Origin: a virus
DNA length: 22,770 nucleotides
Virus record (IMG/VR): IMGVR_UViG_3300027760_000086
Location: 1 to 22,770 of that record
Strand: one strand, 5' to 3'
Positions 14,901 to 21,780 of the stretch are shown piece after piece. Under the pieces are notes generated by a model. The model searched no databases, was not told the origin of the DNA, and worked only from the letters and a program-made list of their open reading frames with translations. Both the position numbers and the translations under genes were made by a program. Positions within the stretch are counted from its first letter, which is position 1; each line of letters starts with the position of its first letter.

Positions 14901-17807
14901 ACTAATCAATCAGTTACCCCTAGTAATGTAGGCACAATTACTACTGGTCAAACTGTTAACTATATTCTATCGGAGCAAGAACCTAGTCAATTTTTAATAT
15001 TGGATCCCTCAAAGAGTTATGACTTCACAGGAATAACATCAGTAGTTGGTACTAACTATCAATCTATAGGCGATGTAACTGGTACAGGATATGGTGTACT
15101 TTACACATTAGATAATACAAATATTATAGGTGGTTCAGGCTATACTCCAGCTTCAGGTTTCCAAGTTTATACTAATGTGCCATTAGTAGCAATCACTGGA
15201 TCTGGTACAGGAGCCATCGCAGACATCACAGTAACCAACGGCTCGGTCACTAATGTCTACTTGGTTAGAGGCGGTACTGGTTACGCTGTTAATGATCAAG
15301 TACGTGCTGCATATACTGACATTGGTGGTACTTATACTGTTCAATTTAGTATCAGAGTAACCAGTATACAGAAAAGACTGTATGTGACCACAGTTGGATC
15401 TCAAAAATTCATAGCCAGTAGTGTAGTTCCAGAATATATCTTTGATAACAATGCACTGGTTAATACATTAACTTTGACAACTACCAGTGCAAAAACATTC
15501 AACGCAGCTTCTTCGGGCGGGGATGTTGATTATATCAATAGCAGAATAACTATCAGTAGTCACGGACTGTCTAATGGTGATCCTGTAAAATATACTTCTT
15601 CACCTTACCCTAACATAGGTGGTTTAGTTGGCGGAACTGTTTATTATATTAAAGTATATAACAGTAACACAGTTGAACTGTGTAGTGATTATACAATACA
15701 AAATAAAATCTCATTTGTTAGCAGTGGTACAGGCACGCAAAGTTTAACCGTAAATGCAATTGACCTTATTAAAGACACCGTATACTTGCCTGCACATGGT
15801 TTTGTCACAGGCGATCCTATTTGTCTAACAGGTGCAGCATTGCCAAATGGTCTACCATCTGGTAATTTTTATTTTATTGGATCTGTAACTGAAAATAGTT
15901 TTACACTACATCAACTTAAGGCAGATGCGTTATCCAGTATTAATGGGCAAACTGTTAATGCCATAAACTTATCTAGTACTGGAAGTGGCACTGCTACATT
16001 TACTTTACAAAACGTACAGATCGTAGGAACAGTTAATACTGGCTCCCAAACTTCCATTAACTGGAGCAGTTTAAGTGCCAATAACATTGATGCCAGCAAC
16101 ATAGTTAGTGGTATAGTTAATACCAGTAGATTAGCCATTGGCACAGCCAACACAGGAACTTTCCTAAGGGGCGATAGCAGTTGGGCTAAAGCTGTTCAAA
16201 CTTTAAAAACAGGCACCAATAGTCCTATAAGTTTAACAGGTGATTTTTTCACAACTGGTGGTACTAATAACTTCTATGCTGATGTTACATTAAACATTGA
16301 TCCAGTAGATGGAACTCGTGGTGATCAACTATACTCCAACAGTGGTGTAGTAGCATTCAGTAAAAGTCAATTTAATATAAGCGATGGAGTTACTGCTGGT
16401 AAAGTCTATATCAAAGATAATGTAATCGATGCTGCCACAGTAAACGGTAATAACAGTAGTTATCTATTAGATTCAGTTAACCATACTACACAGCCGGTTA
16501 ACAAAGGCGGTACTAATTTAACCAGCTATACTACTGGTGACATGATATATGCCAATGCTAGTAGTTCGTTTGGCAAGTTAAACATTGGAGCAGTCAACAA
16601 GGTCATGGTCAGTACAGGCTCTGCACCGAGTTGGAGTGATACAATTAGTATAAAGGGATTGACGGTCAATGGTGATGTTAATCTTGAAGGTGGCATAGTT
16701 ACAATCAATTCCGGCAAAGTTAAGATAGCTGATAAAAATATTGAATTAGGTGTAATTGCAGCACTGAATAATTTAACTGGCACTATTGCTGATTCGGCTA
16801 GTTTAACAACCATATCAGGAATGACCAGCACAGCTGGAATCATTGGGGGAATGTTATTGACTAAGGTCAGTGGCAGCGGTGACGTTGGTCCTAATGCCAG
16901 AGTGGTTGATGTATTAAGTAATACTGCCATAACTGTACAAGCAGACAGCAGTAATACTATAGGATCAATTACATTTAACCTTGGGGGTGTATCTGATTAC
17001 TCGGCCGATAGTGGCGGCATTACTGTACATGGTGCTGACAATAAAACTTTTGTTTGGAAAAGAACCACATCAGCATGGACCAGCAATGATAATTTAGATT
17101 TAGATTCCGGCAAGGTTTATAAGATTGCAGGAACACAGGTACTGTCATCCTCAAATTTAGGTGCAGGAGTAACAGGCTCCAGTCTAACAACAGTGGGCAC
17201 AATTGGCACTGGTACATGGCAAGGCACTATTGTCAATCCTACATATGGCGGCACTGGAGTTAATAATGGTACCAATACATTAACCTTGGGTGGTAGTTTA
17301 TCTACTACAGGAGCATATAGTACTAATTTAACAACTACAGCCACTACCAATATAACATTACCAACTACAGGCACATTGGCCACATTGGATAATCTTGAAA
17401 CATTTACTAACAAGACATTGACCAGTCCAACCATCACAGGAACTGGTTCGATTGCTGCTGGTGTAGTTACATTGGACAATGAAACAATTCTAATAGATTC
17501 AAGTACACTGACCACAACTACCACAGCCACTGATCAAGTAGCAGCTACGGTTAATGGTGTAAAATATAGAACTGTGGAGTTTACGGCGTCAGTGACCAGT
17601 GGCGCATATTATCATGCCTTAAAGATTCTAGTAGTGCATGATGGTGCCGCAGTATTTTTGACACAGTATGGAGAGATCTTGTCTAATCCTAGCCAATTAT
17701 TGGCCACATTCACTGCTGATATTTCAGCTAACAATATTAGATTGTTAACTACACCAGTGTTCAACGACACTGTGTATAAGGTCGCAATCAATGCAATTTC
17801 AGTATAA
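8991..17807 (+). CDS. Giant modular tail-fibre protein (2938 residues)
   Basis: Residues 1-50 (KIQLRRDTAANWSRVNPKLAQGEIGVDITNKNFKIGDG) are a short fibre N-terminal domain of the same type as in the gene at 3240. Residues 165-570 hold nine copies of a GDIYAADGVTKILENGTDGTNASFTG repeat. Residues 577-948 hold six copies of a longer STGTSSFSN...TPIGATTPTTVKGTTITATTGF repeat, joined by GNVT or GNLT runs. About residues 1019-1250 (VYGDDDNDGINKPVKTVKRALQIA, NVSVQGAGLRACNIRP) look like a beta-helix. Around 1750-1900 there is an ELGDFKVGNF / TRLSTQLAVKSYL region typical of phage fibres. Residues 2580-2938 resemble the end of the next gene, with GTWQGT, YGGTG and TFTNKTLTSPTITG motifs. It probably forms a long trimeric fibre that carries receptor binding at its end. 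GGAG six bases before the ATG supports the start. Confidence 0.85.
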   Translation: MAKKIQLRRDTAANWSRVNPKLAQGEIGVDITNKNFKIGDGINLWNQLTYAVTSSKLSNLLGTTFVSTGTDQYPTYTIFYNNGSNTVNISPALFEIQNGVNVRVLSATESTDSTTGALVVTGGAGVGGDLNVAGDITANSISLDQALSTNLVGNVTGNVTGNLTGAIYSVNGTRILNNGTDGTNASFNGHVNGTITSTGQSTFTRADISSGYIDNTIIGSITPASIIGTTIRANTGFVGDLYANNGSSKILENGTDGTNASFTGKLIGDIYAADGVTKILENGTDGTDAVFTGTVNTTTGVTGRLIGDVYAADGVNKILENGSDGTNAVFTGKLIGDIYSADGVTKILENGTNGTNASFNGSLSGNVTGNVAGDLTGDVYASNGTTKVLENGNGTTVPAAFTGNIIGDIYAADGVTKVLENGTDGSNASFNGSLSGNVTGNVAGNLTGDVYASNGTSKILDNGTDGTNAVFTGNVNSSGKSTFNEVAIYSTTGTPGTIDNTEIGKTTPSPIAGTTITGTVITATDKFVGVFQGNSSGSFTGDLKGDIIANNEVKVLDNGTDGFNATFTGSVTGNINSTGPSSFSNVTISGGTINTTPIGATTPSSVKGTTITATSGFSGALTGNVTGNVTGNVTGNVTGNVTGNVTGNVTGNVTGDITSTGTSSFSNIGVTGGNIDSTPIGNTTPTTVKGTTITATTGFIGDLTGNVTGNLTGNVTGNVTGNLTGNVTGDISSTGTSSFSNIGVTGGNIDSTPIGATTPTTVKGTTITATTGFSGDLTGNVTSTGPSSFSNITVTGGSINTTTIGATNPTTVKGTTITATTGFVGNLTGNVTGDLTGNVTGNVTGNVTGNLTGNVTGNVTSTGTSSFSDIDITGGKINNTPIGATTPTTVKGTTITATTGFIGDLTGNVTSTGSSSFTNVAVTGGSINSTPIGATTPSTVDGTTIKANEQIINNAGQLKFKELATNGVTSVNFKAPDYLLSSYTMTLPTALGLDGYVLGQNATGELEFVSPDAFGGGKVNVSNVYGDDDNDGINKPVKTVKRALQIASGIVYDSNGKPNDKKLVVSVANGEYYEDNPIIIPDNVSVQGAGLRACNIRPLNANLDMLRVRNGCYFTGFTFRDNLNVNGAPQFTFDYAVSFDDPTDPNCDRTGYVNMPTARPTITISPYIQNCSIISFLGGNGVLIDGNKVNTPNKPKNPNEVENPVEGPEPEQGKSMVANAFTMLSFGGTGWRVINDAYAQIVSCFQIFCLNGSYCQSGGYLSITNSATNFGKYALRASGYSPNAFSFNRGVVVGTGTSGAQQTIQAIGFGQLPVQDYVIRFRDNVYKNAYFLLQEYKSLLQTQVITWISTQVSGNISPFTSSFVYDEDKCHRDVGLLIDAVANDVLTGGNSRSVEAGRSYADADVAALTAQKAQNIAAFEYLKGRASAVVTELNIGFIIEEKFDIIIGIIDDPASAPDSISFSNVGDISADYQPISASDYVNFNANSNVNFVDNVFNINNHGLLNGQKIIYNSNGNSTIPGLNNEQTYYVDFVTINQFGLFYDNSLTTRVNILGNSSGQQRFVKNVKEFYVDTIVDSHTDYQKLTLDATFSTQFVTGRVIEGTTGGSPNRAYVYNYDILTKELIVSLDYVTVNNVISRRPFNDTSVINYDHASSPNSNISVTAVDSINTLYTVDVKILPVTNGTQLVNLGTLPEKQIWLHRPSIVNSSSHSWEYAGSGTDYNALPQNGGKGDPIYEQFSDLPGRVYTSGTNELGDFKVGNFIKAENKTGNVTFTNTVTIGALAALRLAVGNVTIEEFSTDIGLGDNEVGGPKDTRLSTQLAVKSYLANRLGDFIDKRVSTNNVSGAIPQLNSLGQLNADIIPPVRNFLSYRSQGYDSRLVQVQNIPAVNLLNGDLATETYSIQELTLNRAITAADGTLVEQNTTGAKGVIIGNVAAATLITVGSYLNATFNAVFNTTNTLVIGGDSTPSDTNQSVTPSNVGTITTGQTVNYILSEQEPSQFLILDPSKSYDFTGITSVVGTNYQSIGDVTGTGYGVLYTLDNTNIIGGSGYTPASGFQVYTNVPLVAITGSGTGAIADITVTNGSVTNVYLVRGGTGYAVNDQVRAAYTDIGGTYTVQFSIRVTSIQKRLYVTTVGSQKFIASSVVPEYIFDNNALVNTLTLTTTSAKTFNAASSGGDVDYINSRITISSHGLSNGDPVKYTSSPYPNIGGLVGGTVYYIKVYNSNTVELCSDYTIQNKISFVSSGTGTQSLTVNAIDLIKDTVYLPAHGFVTGDPICLTGAALPNGLPSGNFYFIGSVTENSFTLHQLKADALSSINGQTVNAINLSSTGSGTATFTLQNVQIVGTVNTGSQTSINWSSLSANNIDASNIVSGIVNTSRLAIGTANTGTFLRGDSSWAKAVQTLKTGTNSPISLTGDFFTTGGTNNFYADVTLNIDPVDGTRGDQLYSNSGVVAFSKSQFNISDGVTAGKVYIKDNVIDAATVNGNNSSYLLDSVNHTTQPVNKGGTNLTSYTTGDMIYANASSSFGKLNIGAVNKVMVSTGSAPSWSDTISIKGLTVNGDVNLEGGIVTINSGKVKIADKNIELGVIAALNNLTGTIADSASLTTISGMTSTAGIIGGMLLTKVSGSGDVGPNARVVDVLSNTAITVQADSSNTIGSITFNLGGVSDYSADSGGITVHGADNKTFVWKRTTSAWTSNDNLDLDSGKVYKIAGTQVLSSSNLGAGVTGSSLTTVGTIGTGTWQGTIVNPTYGGTGVNNGTNTLTLGGSLSTTGAYSTNLTTTATTNITLPTTGTLATLDNLETFTNKTLTSPTITGTGSIAAGVVTLDNETILIDSSTLTTTTTATDQVAATVNGVKYRTVEFTASVTSGAYYHALKILVVHDGAAVFLTQYGEILSNPSQLLATFTADISANNIRLLTTPVFNDTVYKVAINAISV
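9483..10701 (+). repeat. Nine in-frame copies of an approximately 25-residue repeat
   Basis: The unit, seen as GDIYAADGVTKILENGTDGTNASFTG, recurs nine times with small changes (YSVNG, YANNG, YAADG, YASNG, IANNE variants; ILENGTDG is the most constant part). Copies are separated either by nothing or by spacers such as SLSGNVTGNVAGNLT and one STFNEVAIYSTTG unit. The repeats likely form successive beta layers of a fibre shaft. Confidence 0.85.
10719..11834 (+). repeat. Six in-frame copies of a 45-75-residue repeat with GNVT linkers
   Basis: Each unit begins STGxSSFSN, continues with TGGxIxxTPIGATTPTTVKGTTITATTGF and ends in LTGN followed by one to eight GNVT, GNLT or GDLT linkers. Unit length varies almost only through the linker number. 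Two degenerate relatives of the unit occur earlier, near 9580 and 10420. Confidence 0.85.
10857..10952 (+). repeat. Eight tandem 12-bp units encoding GNVT
   Basis: The units read GGY-AAT-GTC-AC(A/C) eight times in a row, nearly identical at the DNA level. This makes them a likely site of slipped-strand gain or loss in multiples of four residues without loss of frame. Confidence 0.9.
17500..17804 (+). repeat. Shared fibre C-terminal module, copy in giant fibre
   Basis: This is the last roughly 100 residues of the 2938-residue protein (TDQVAATVNGVKYRTVEFTASV, LVVHDGAAVFLTQYGEIL, NNIRLLTTP). It aligns end to end with the module at 20299-20603. Similarity is clear in protein but diverged in DNA, so the duplication is old. 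Confidence 0.8.
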
Positions 17808-17808
17808 C

Positions 17809-17816
17809 AATAAATA
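17809..17816 (+). promoter_or_regulatory. T4-late-like promoter octamer AATAAATA
   Basis: The octamer lies two bases after the giant fibre stop and 27 bases before the next ATG. RNA would start near 17822. No hairpin over the ribosome binding site (GGAA 17833-17836) was found here. Confidence 0.55.
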
Positions 17817-17843
17817 TACTACTAGATAACTTGGAATAAAAAT

Positions 17844-20606
17844 ATGGCAGCAACTAATAAACGATTTGTAGCAAAAAATGGATTAGACAACAATGCTAAT
17901 TCTATTTCAAATTTAGGTGTAACAGGAGCATCATTGGCCTTAAATGGTCAATACGCAGTTACATTAACTAGTACTGGTACAACGGGTGTTACACTGCCTC
18001 TCACAGGTACATTGGCTACATTGTCAAATGTTGAAACACTCAGTGATAAAACCATTGCTTCTAGTACTGGTCTTAAATTTGCAGGATCAACTAGTGGAAC
18101 TATTACAGTTCAAGCCGCTGCGACTGCCACAGGAACGTTGACGTTACCAGCAGTGGCTTCTAGTGACACATTGGTTGGCAGAGCCACTACTGATACATTA
18201 ACCAATAAAACATTTAACGCAGCTAGTAATGGTAATGTATTACAAATTAATGGTACAACTGTCAGTGCAGTAACTGGAACTGCTGGAACAGCAGTTGTAT
18301 TAGCTACAAGTCCTACATTAGTTACTCCTACGTTAGGGGCTGCCACAGCTACAACAATCAATAAAGTTACAATTACGGCGCCGGCTACTGGTTCAACATT
18401 AACCATTGCAGATGGTAAAACTCTAACAGCCAACAATACATTAACATTCACTGGAACTGACGCAAGCAGTGTGGCATTTGGTGGCGGTGGCACAGTGGCT
18501 TATACGGCCAATAAATTAAGTGCGTTTTCTGCAACAAGTAGTAGTGAATTAGCCGGTGTGCTCAGTGATGAAACTGGTACTGGTGTAGTGGTATTTGGAA
18601 CTAGTCCTACTTTTACCACTTCTATAGACGGCGGTGCTACATTTGGAGCTTTTGCTAGTTCGACAGCATTGACTGTGGGATACACCGGAACATCAGCCAG
18701 TACTACGAATATTTCAAATGGTGTAAATGCCAGTGGAGTAACTAAAACAGTTAATATTGGTACAGGGGGAGCATCAGGTTCTACTTCTAACATAAATCTA
18801 GGCAGTGCTAATGGCGGTACCACAACAGTCAATGCTGATTTAAGTGTAGCTGGCAATGCGGTAGTTACAGGAAATTTAACAGTTAATGGTACTACTACAA
18901 CATTCAACACGAATGTATTGTCTGTTGATGATAAAAATTTAGATTTAGGTTCAGTTGCAGCAGTAAGTGTAACAGGTACTATAGCAGCTGGATCCGCCGT
19001 TGTTACAAGCCTAGCCAGTACAGCAAATATTATTCCTGGTTCGTCAGTTACTAGTTTAAGTAGTGCAGGAACAGTTACGCTACCAGCAAGTACAACAGTT
19101 TTATCGGTTGATAGCGCAACACAGATTACATTAAGCCAAGCATTAACGGGCTCTGGTTCAGCAGCAGCAGCAATTTTAAATATATCCGGTGCAACAGATA
19201 CTACTGCCAATGGTGGTGGTATTACACTTAAAGGTGCTACAGATAAAACTATTATTTGGGATAGTACCAATACTAATTGGACCAGCAGTGAACATTGGAA
19301 CATAGCTTCTGGCAAGTCATTTAAAATCAATAACACTAGTGTATTAAATGCAACCACATTGGGTTCAGGAGTAACTGGATCAAGCTTGACGTCAGTAGGT
19401 ACAATTGGTACTGGTGTTTGGCAGGGTACTGTAATTACAGGAACTTATGGCGGCACTGGTGTAAACAACGGTGCTAGTACATTAACTCTAGCAGGTAACG
19501 TATCACACGCTGGTGCATTTACTCAGACATTTACTGCTACTGCTAATACTTCAGTAACATTGCCAACAACAGGCACATTGGCCACATTAGCTGAAACAGA
19601 AACATTTACAAATAAATCATTAACCAGTCCAACTATCACAGGTACAGGTGCTAAGTTTAATGGATCGACCAGTGGAACAACTACCTTATTAGCTACAGCA
19701 ATAGCAGGAACTACCACAATAACATTACCTGCTGTAACCGGTACGGTTGTAACAACTGGTGATACTGGCACTGTTACCAATACTATGTTAGCTGGATCGA
19801 TTGCAAATGCAAAATTAACTAATAGTAGTATTAACATTAACGGCCAACCAGTTAGTTTGGGAGGAAGTGTAACTGTATCTGCAACAGCAACCGCAGCATT
19901 GACTATTGGTACTGGCCTAAGTGGAACCAGTTCCACTTACAATGGATCAGCAGCAGTTACCATTTCCATAGACACTGCTACTACAGTTGATAAAACAACA
20001 TCTCAAACTTTGACTAACAAAACACTAACAAGTCCAGTTATTAGTACAATCAGTAATACTGGCACATTAACATTGCCAACAAGCACTGACACATTGGTTG
20101 GTAAAGCTACTACTGATACATTTACTAACAAAACATTTGATACAGGCAGTGCTGGTAATGTATTACAAATTAATGGCACACAAGTAAGTGCAGTAACTGG
20201 TACAGGAGCAGTTGTGTTAGCTGCAAGTCCAACAATTACTGGTACACTTGCTACATCTGCTATTACTATTGACAGCTTATTATTAGAAGATACTGCTACA
20301 CTTAGTGCAACTACCACAGGAACCAATCAAGTAATTGCTTCAGTGGCCAGCGCCACATATAGAAGTGTGGAATTTTTAGTTTCGATTACTTATAGTACTA
20401 GCTATCATTTAACCAAAATTTTAGCCATACATGATGGCACCGCAGTATATATGACTCAATATGGCGAAATATATTCATCAGCTAGTTTGGCTACATTTGA
20501 TATGGATATATCTGGAGGTAATCTTAGATTATTAGCTAGTCCAGTAACTGCATCAGTAGGAACACCAACAGTATTTAAAGTAGCCATTAAAGCAGTAGCA
20601 GTTTAA
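17844..20606 (+). CDS. Tail-fibre protein, 920 residues, shares modules with both neighbours
   Basis: The N-terminus (MAATNKRFVAKNGLDNNANSISNLG, residues 1-60) is clearly related to that of the following gene. Residues from about 361 (DDKNLDLGSVAAVSVTGTI) through GVTGSSLTSVGTIGTGVWQGT, TYGGTGVNNG and TFTNKSLTSPTITGTG resemble the giant fibre from about residue 2580. The last 100 residues (819-920; TNQVIASVASATYRSVEFLVSI, AIHDGTAVYMTQYGEIY, NLRLLASP) match the last 100 of the giant fibre. The composition is very rich in Thr, Ser, Gly and Ala with almost no Cys, as in trimeric fibre shafts. Repeated short motifs (TLVGKATTDTFTNKTF, GNVLQINGTxVSAVTGT) occur twice. It is probably a fibre subunit or an alternative receptor-binding fibre; catalytic function is not indicated. 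GGAA at 17833-17836 precedes the ATG. Confidence 0.8.
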   Translation: MAATNKRFVAKNGLDNNANSISNLGVTGASLALNGQYAVTLTSTGTTGVTLPLTGTLATLSNVETLSDKTIASSTGLKFAGSTSGTITVQAAATATGTLTLPAVASSDTLVGRATTDTLTNKTFNAASNGNVLQINGTTVSAVTGTAGTAVVLATSPTLVTPTLGAATATTINKVTITAPATGSTLTIADGKTLTANNTLTFTGTDASSVAFGGGGTVAYTANKLSAFSATSSSELAGVLSDETGTGVVVFGTSPTFTTSIDGGATFGAFASSTALTVGYTGTSASTTNISNGVNASGVTKTVNIGTGGASGSTSNINLGSANGGTTTVNADLSVAGNAVVTGNLTVNGTTTTFNTNVLSVDDKNLDLGSVAAVSVTGTIAAGSAVVTSLASTANIIPGSSVTSLSSAGTVTLPASTTVLSVDSATQITLSQALTGSGSAAAAILNISGATDTTANGGGITLKGATDKTIIWDSTNTNWTSSEHWNIASGKSFKINNTSVLNATTLGSGVTGSSLTSVGTIGTGVWQGTVITGTYGGTGVNNGASTLTLAGNVSHAGAFTQTFTATANTSVTLPTTGTLATLAETETFTNKSLTSPTITGTGAKFNGSTSGTTTLLATAIAGTTTITLPAVTGTVVTTGDTGTVTNTMLAGSIANAKLTNSSININGQPVSLGGSVTVSATATAALTIGTGLSGTSSTYNGSAAVTISIDTATTVDKTTSQTLTNKTLTSPVISTISNTGTLTLPTSTDTLVGKATTDTFTNKTFDTGSAGNVLQINGTQVSAVTGTGAVVLAASPTITGTLATSAITIDSLLLEDTATLSATTTGTNQVIASVASATYRSVEFLVSITYSTSYHLTKILAIHDGTAVYMTQYGEIYSSASLATFDMDISGGNLRLLASPVTASVGTPTVFKVAIKAVAV
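20299..20603 (+). repeat. Shared fibre C-terminal module, copy in 920-residue fibre
   Basis: This is the partner of 17500-17804. The constant elements are a TxQV start, YR-VEF, a His-Asp-Gly-x-Ala-Val core, TQYGEI and the closing VFKVAI/VYKVAI strand. A receptor-binding tip or trimerisation cap are both plausible roles. Confidence 0.8.
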
Positions 20607-20609
20607 ATA
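20602..20609 (+). promoter_or_regulatory. Degenerate T4-late-like octamer TTTAAATA
   Basis: Seven of eight bases match TATAAATA, and the octamer overlaps the stop of the 920-residue fibre gene, as at the other late genes. The TATA part is weaker. A 6-bp stem (20617-20622 with 20634-20639) would place the GAGGAAAAGGGA ribosome binding site in its loop. Confidence 0.35.
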
Positions 20610-20637
20610 GCTTAAAATTTGAGGAAAAGGGAATCAA

Positions 20638-21780
20638 ATGCCGGCAACCAAAAAGAGTTTTTCAGTAAAGAGTGGATTAGATGCAAACGCCAACTCTATT
20701 AGTAATTTAGGTGCATCCAGTTCGTCTTTGGCACTCAGCGGCGGACATTCTGTTGTACTAACCACAGGTGGTGCAACCACATTAACATTACCAACATCAG
20801 GCACTTTGTTATACAATGGTGGAGCATTAGGTACACCAGCAAGTGGTAATTTAGCCAATTGTACTTTTCCTACATTAAATCAAAATACCTCGGGTAGTTC
20901 AGGTAGTTGTACAGGTAATGCTGCCACAGCAACCACAGCAAGTAGCTGTTCAGGAAACTCTGCCACAGCTACAAAAATTAATAGTCAAGGGGCTTACACA
21001 AATACAGCACCAGGCACTACTCGCGGATCTACTGGATTAAATCTTTATGAAGTTTATAACAATGGTTATCCCACAACATATGGAAATTTACTTCATATGT
21101 ATGGAGCCGGTGCGGGACAACTATTAGTTGGCTGGAGTGGAACAGATGGTGCTGATGCAGGTGTATATGTTCGTAGCAAACGTGATAATGATTCTGGAGC
21201 ATGGTCGGCTTGGAGAGAAGTTATAACATCAAATAATATTGGTAGCCAATCAGTAAATTATGCAACCAGTGCTGGTTCAATTACCAGTCAGGCAAACTCT
21301 GCAACAATCACAGCTACTAGTGCAAATACTGCTAATCAAATTGTGCTTCGTGATGCCAGTGGCAACTTTAGTGCTGGTGTTATGACTGGTACAGCTACAA
21401 CAGCACGTTATGCTGACTTGGCAGAAAATTATGTATCTGATCAACAATATGATTATGGTATTGTATTAATGATCGGCGGTGATGAAGAAGTCACCATAGC
21501 TGATGAGGATACTCAACGTCTTGCTGGTGTAGTGTCACAAAATCCAGCATATTTAATGAACAGTGAGTGTGAGGGGAAACATGTAGTAGCAATTGCTCTG
21601 CAAGGAAGAACTCCAGTGAGAGTTAAGGGCAAGGTAAATAAAGGTGACTTTTTAGTGTCAGCAAGGGATGGATACGCCAAAGCCACTGACAATCCTAAAA
21701 TTGGTTCTATCATTGGCAAAAGCCTAGAATCATTTGATGGTGAATATGGCATGGTAGAAGCAATGGTAGGTCGTCTATGA
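20638..21780 (+). CDS. Short tail-fibre protein with pyocin-knob-like and YADLAE C-terminal domain
   Basis: The protein has 380 residues. Residues 1-60 (KKSFSVKSGLDANANSISNLG ... TLPTSGTLLYNGG) match the N-terminus of the preceding fibre, so both may dock at the same site. Residues about 118-198 (GSTGLNLYEVYNNGYPTTYGNLLHM ... GVYVRSKRDNDSGAWSAWREVIT) look like a pyocin-knob fold. From residue 258 (YADLAENYVSDQQYDYGIVLMIGG ... LAGVVSQNPAYLM, S300) the protein resembles the Peptidase_G2-type or related C-terminal fibre domain that caps or self-processes phage appendages. Whether S300 acts in self-cleavage is unknown. A strong AGGAAAAGGG site precedes the ATG. The stop overlaps the start of the nuclease gene (ATGA 21777-21780). 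Confidence 0.8.
   Translation: MPATKKSFSVKSGLDANANSISNLGASSSSLALSGGHSVVLTTGGATTLTLPTSGTLLYNGGALGTPASGNLANCTFPTLNQNTSGSSGSCTGNAATATTASSCSGNSATATKINSQGAYTNTAPGTTRGSTGLNLYEVYNNGYPTTYGNLLHMYGAGAGQLLVGWSGTDGADAGVYVRSKRDNDSGAWSAWREVITSNNIGSQSVNYATSAGSITSQANSATITATSANTANQIVLRDASGNFSAGVMTGTATTARYADLAENYVSDQQYDYGIVLMIGGDEEVTIADEDTQRLAGVVSQNPAYLMNSECEGKHVVAIALQGRTPVRVKGKVNKGDFLVSARDGYAKATDNPKIGSIIGKSLESFDGEYGMVEAMVGRL

Noticed and set aside
17658-17692. TTGACA with a TCTAAT-like hexamer 18 bases downstream
   Set aside because: It lies inside the giant fibre coding sequence, more than 150 bases from the next start, and the -10 is poor; a late octamer serves the next gene.
18500-19357. Minus-strand open frame of 285 codons in the 920-residue fibre gene
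   Set aside because: It arises from the Thr/Ala/Gly-rich sense codons; the product is biased Val/Pro/Leu sequence without motifs.
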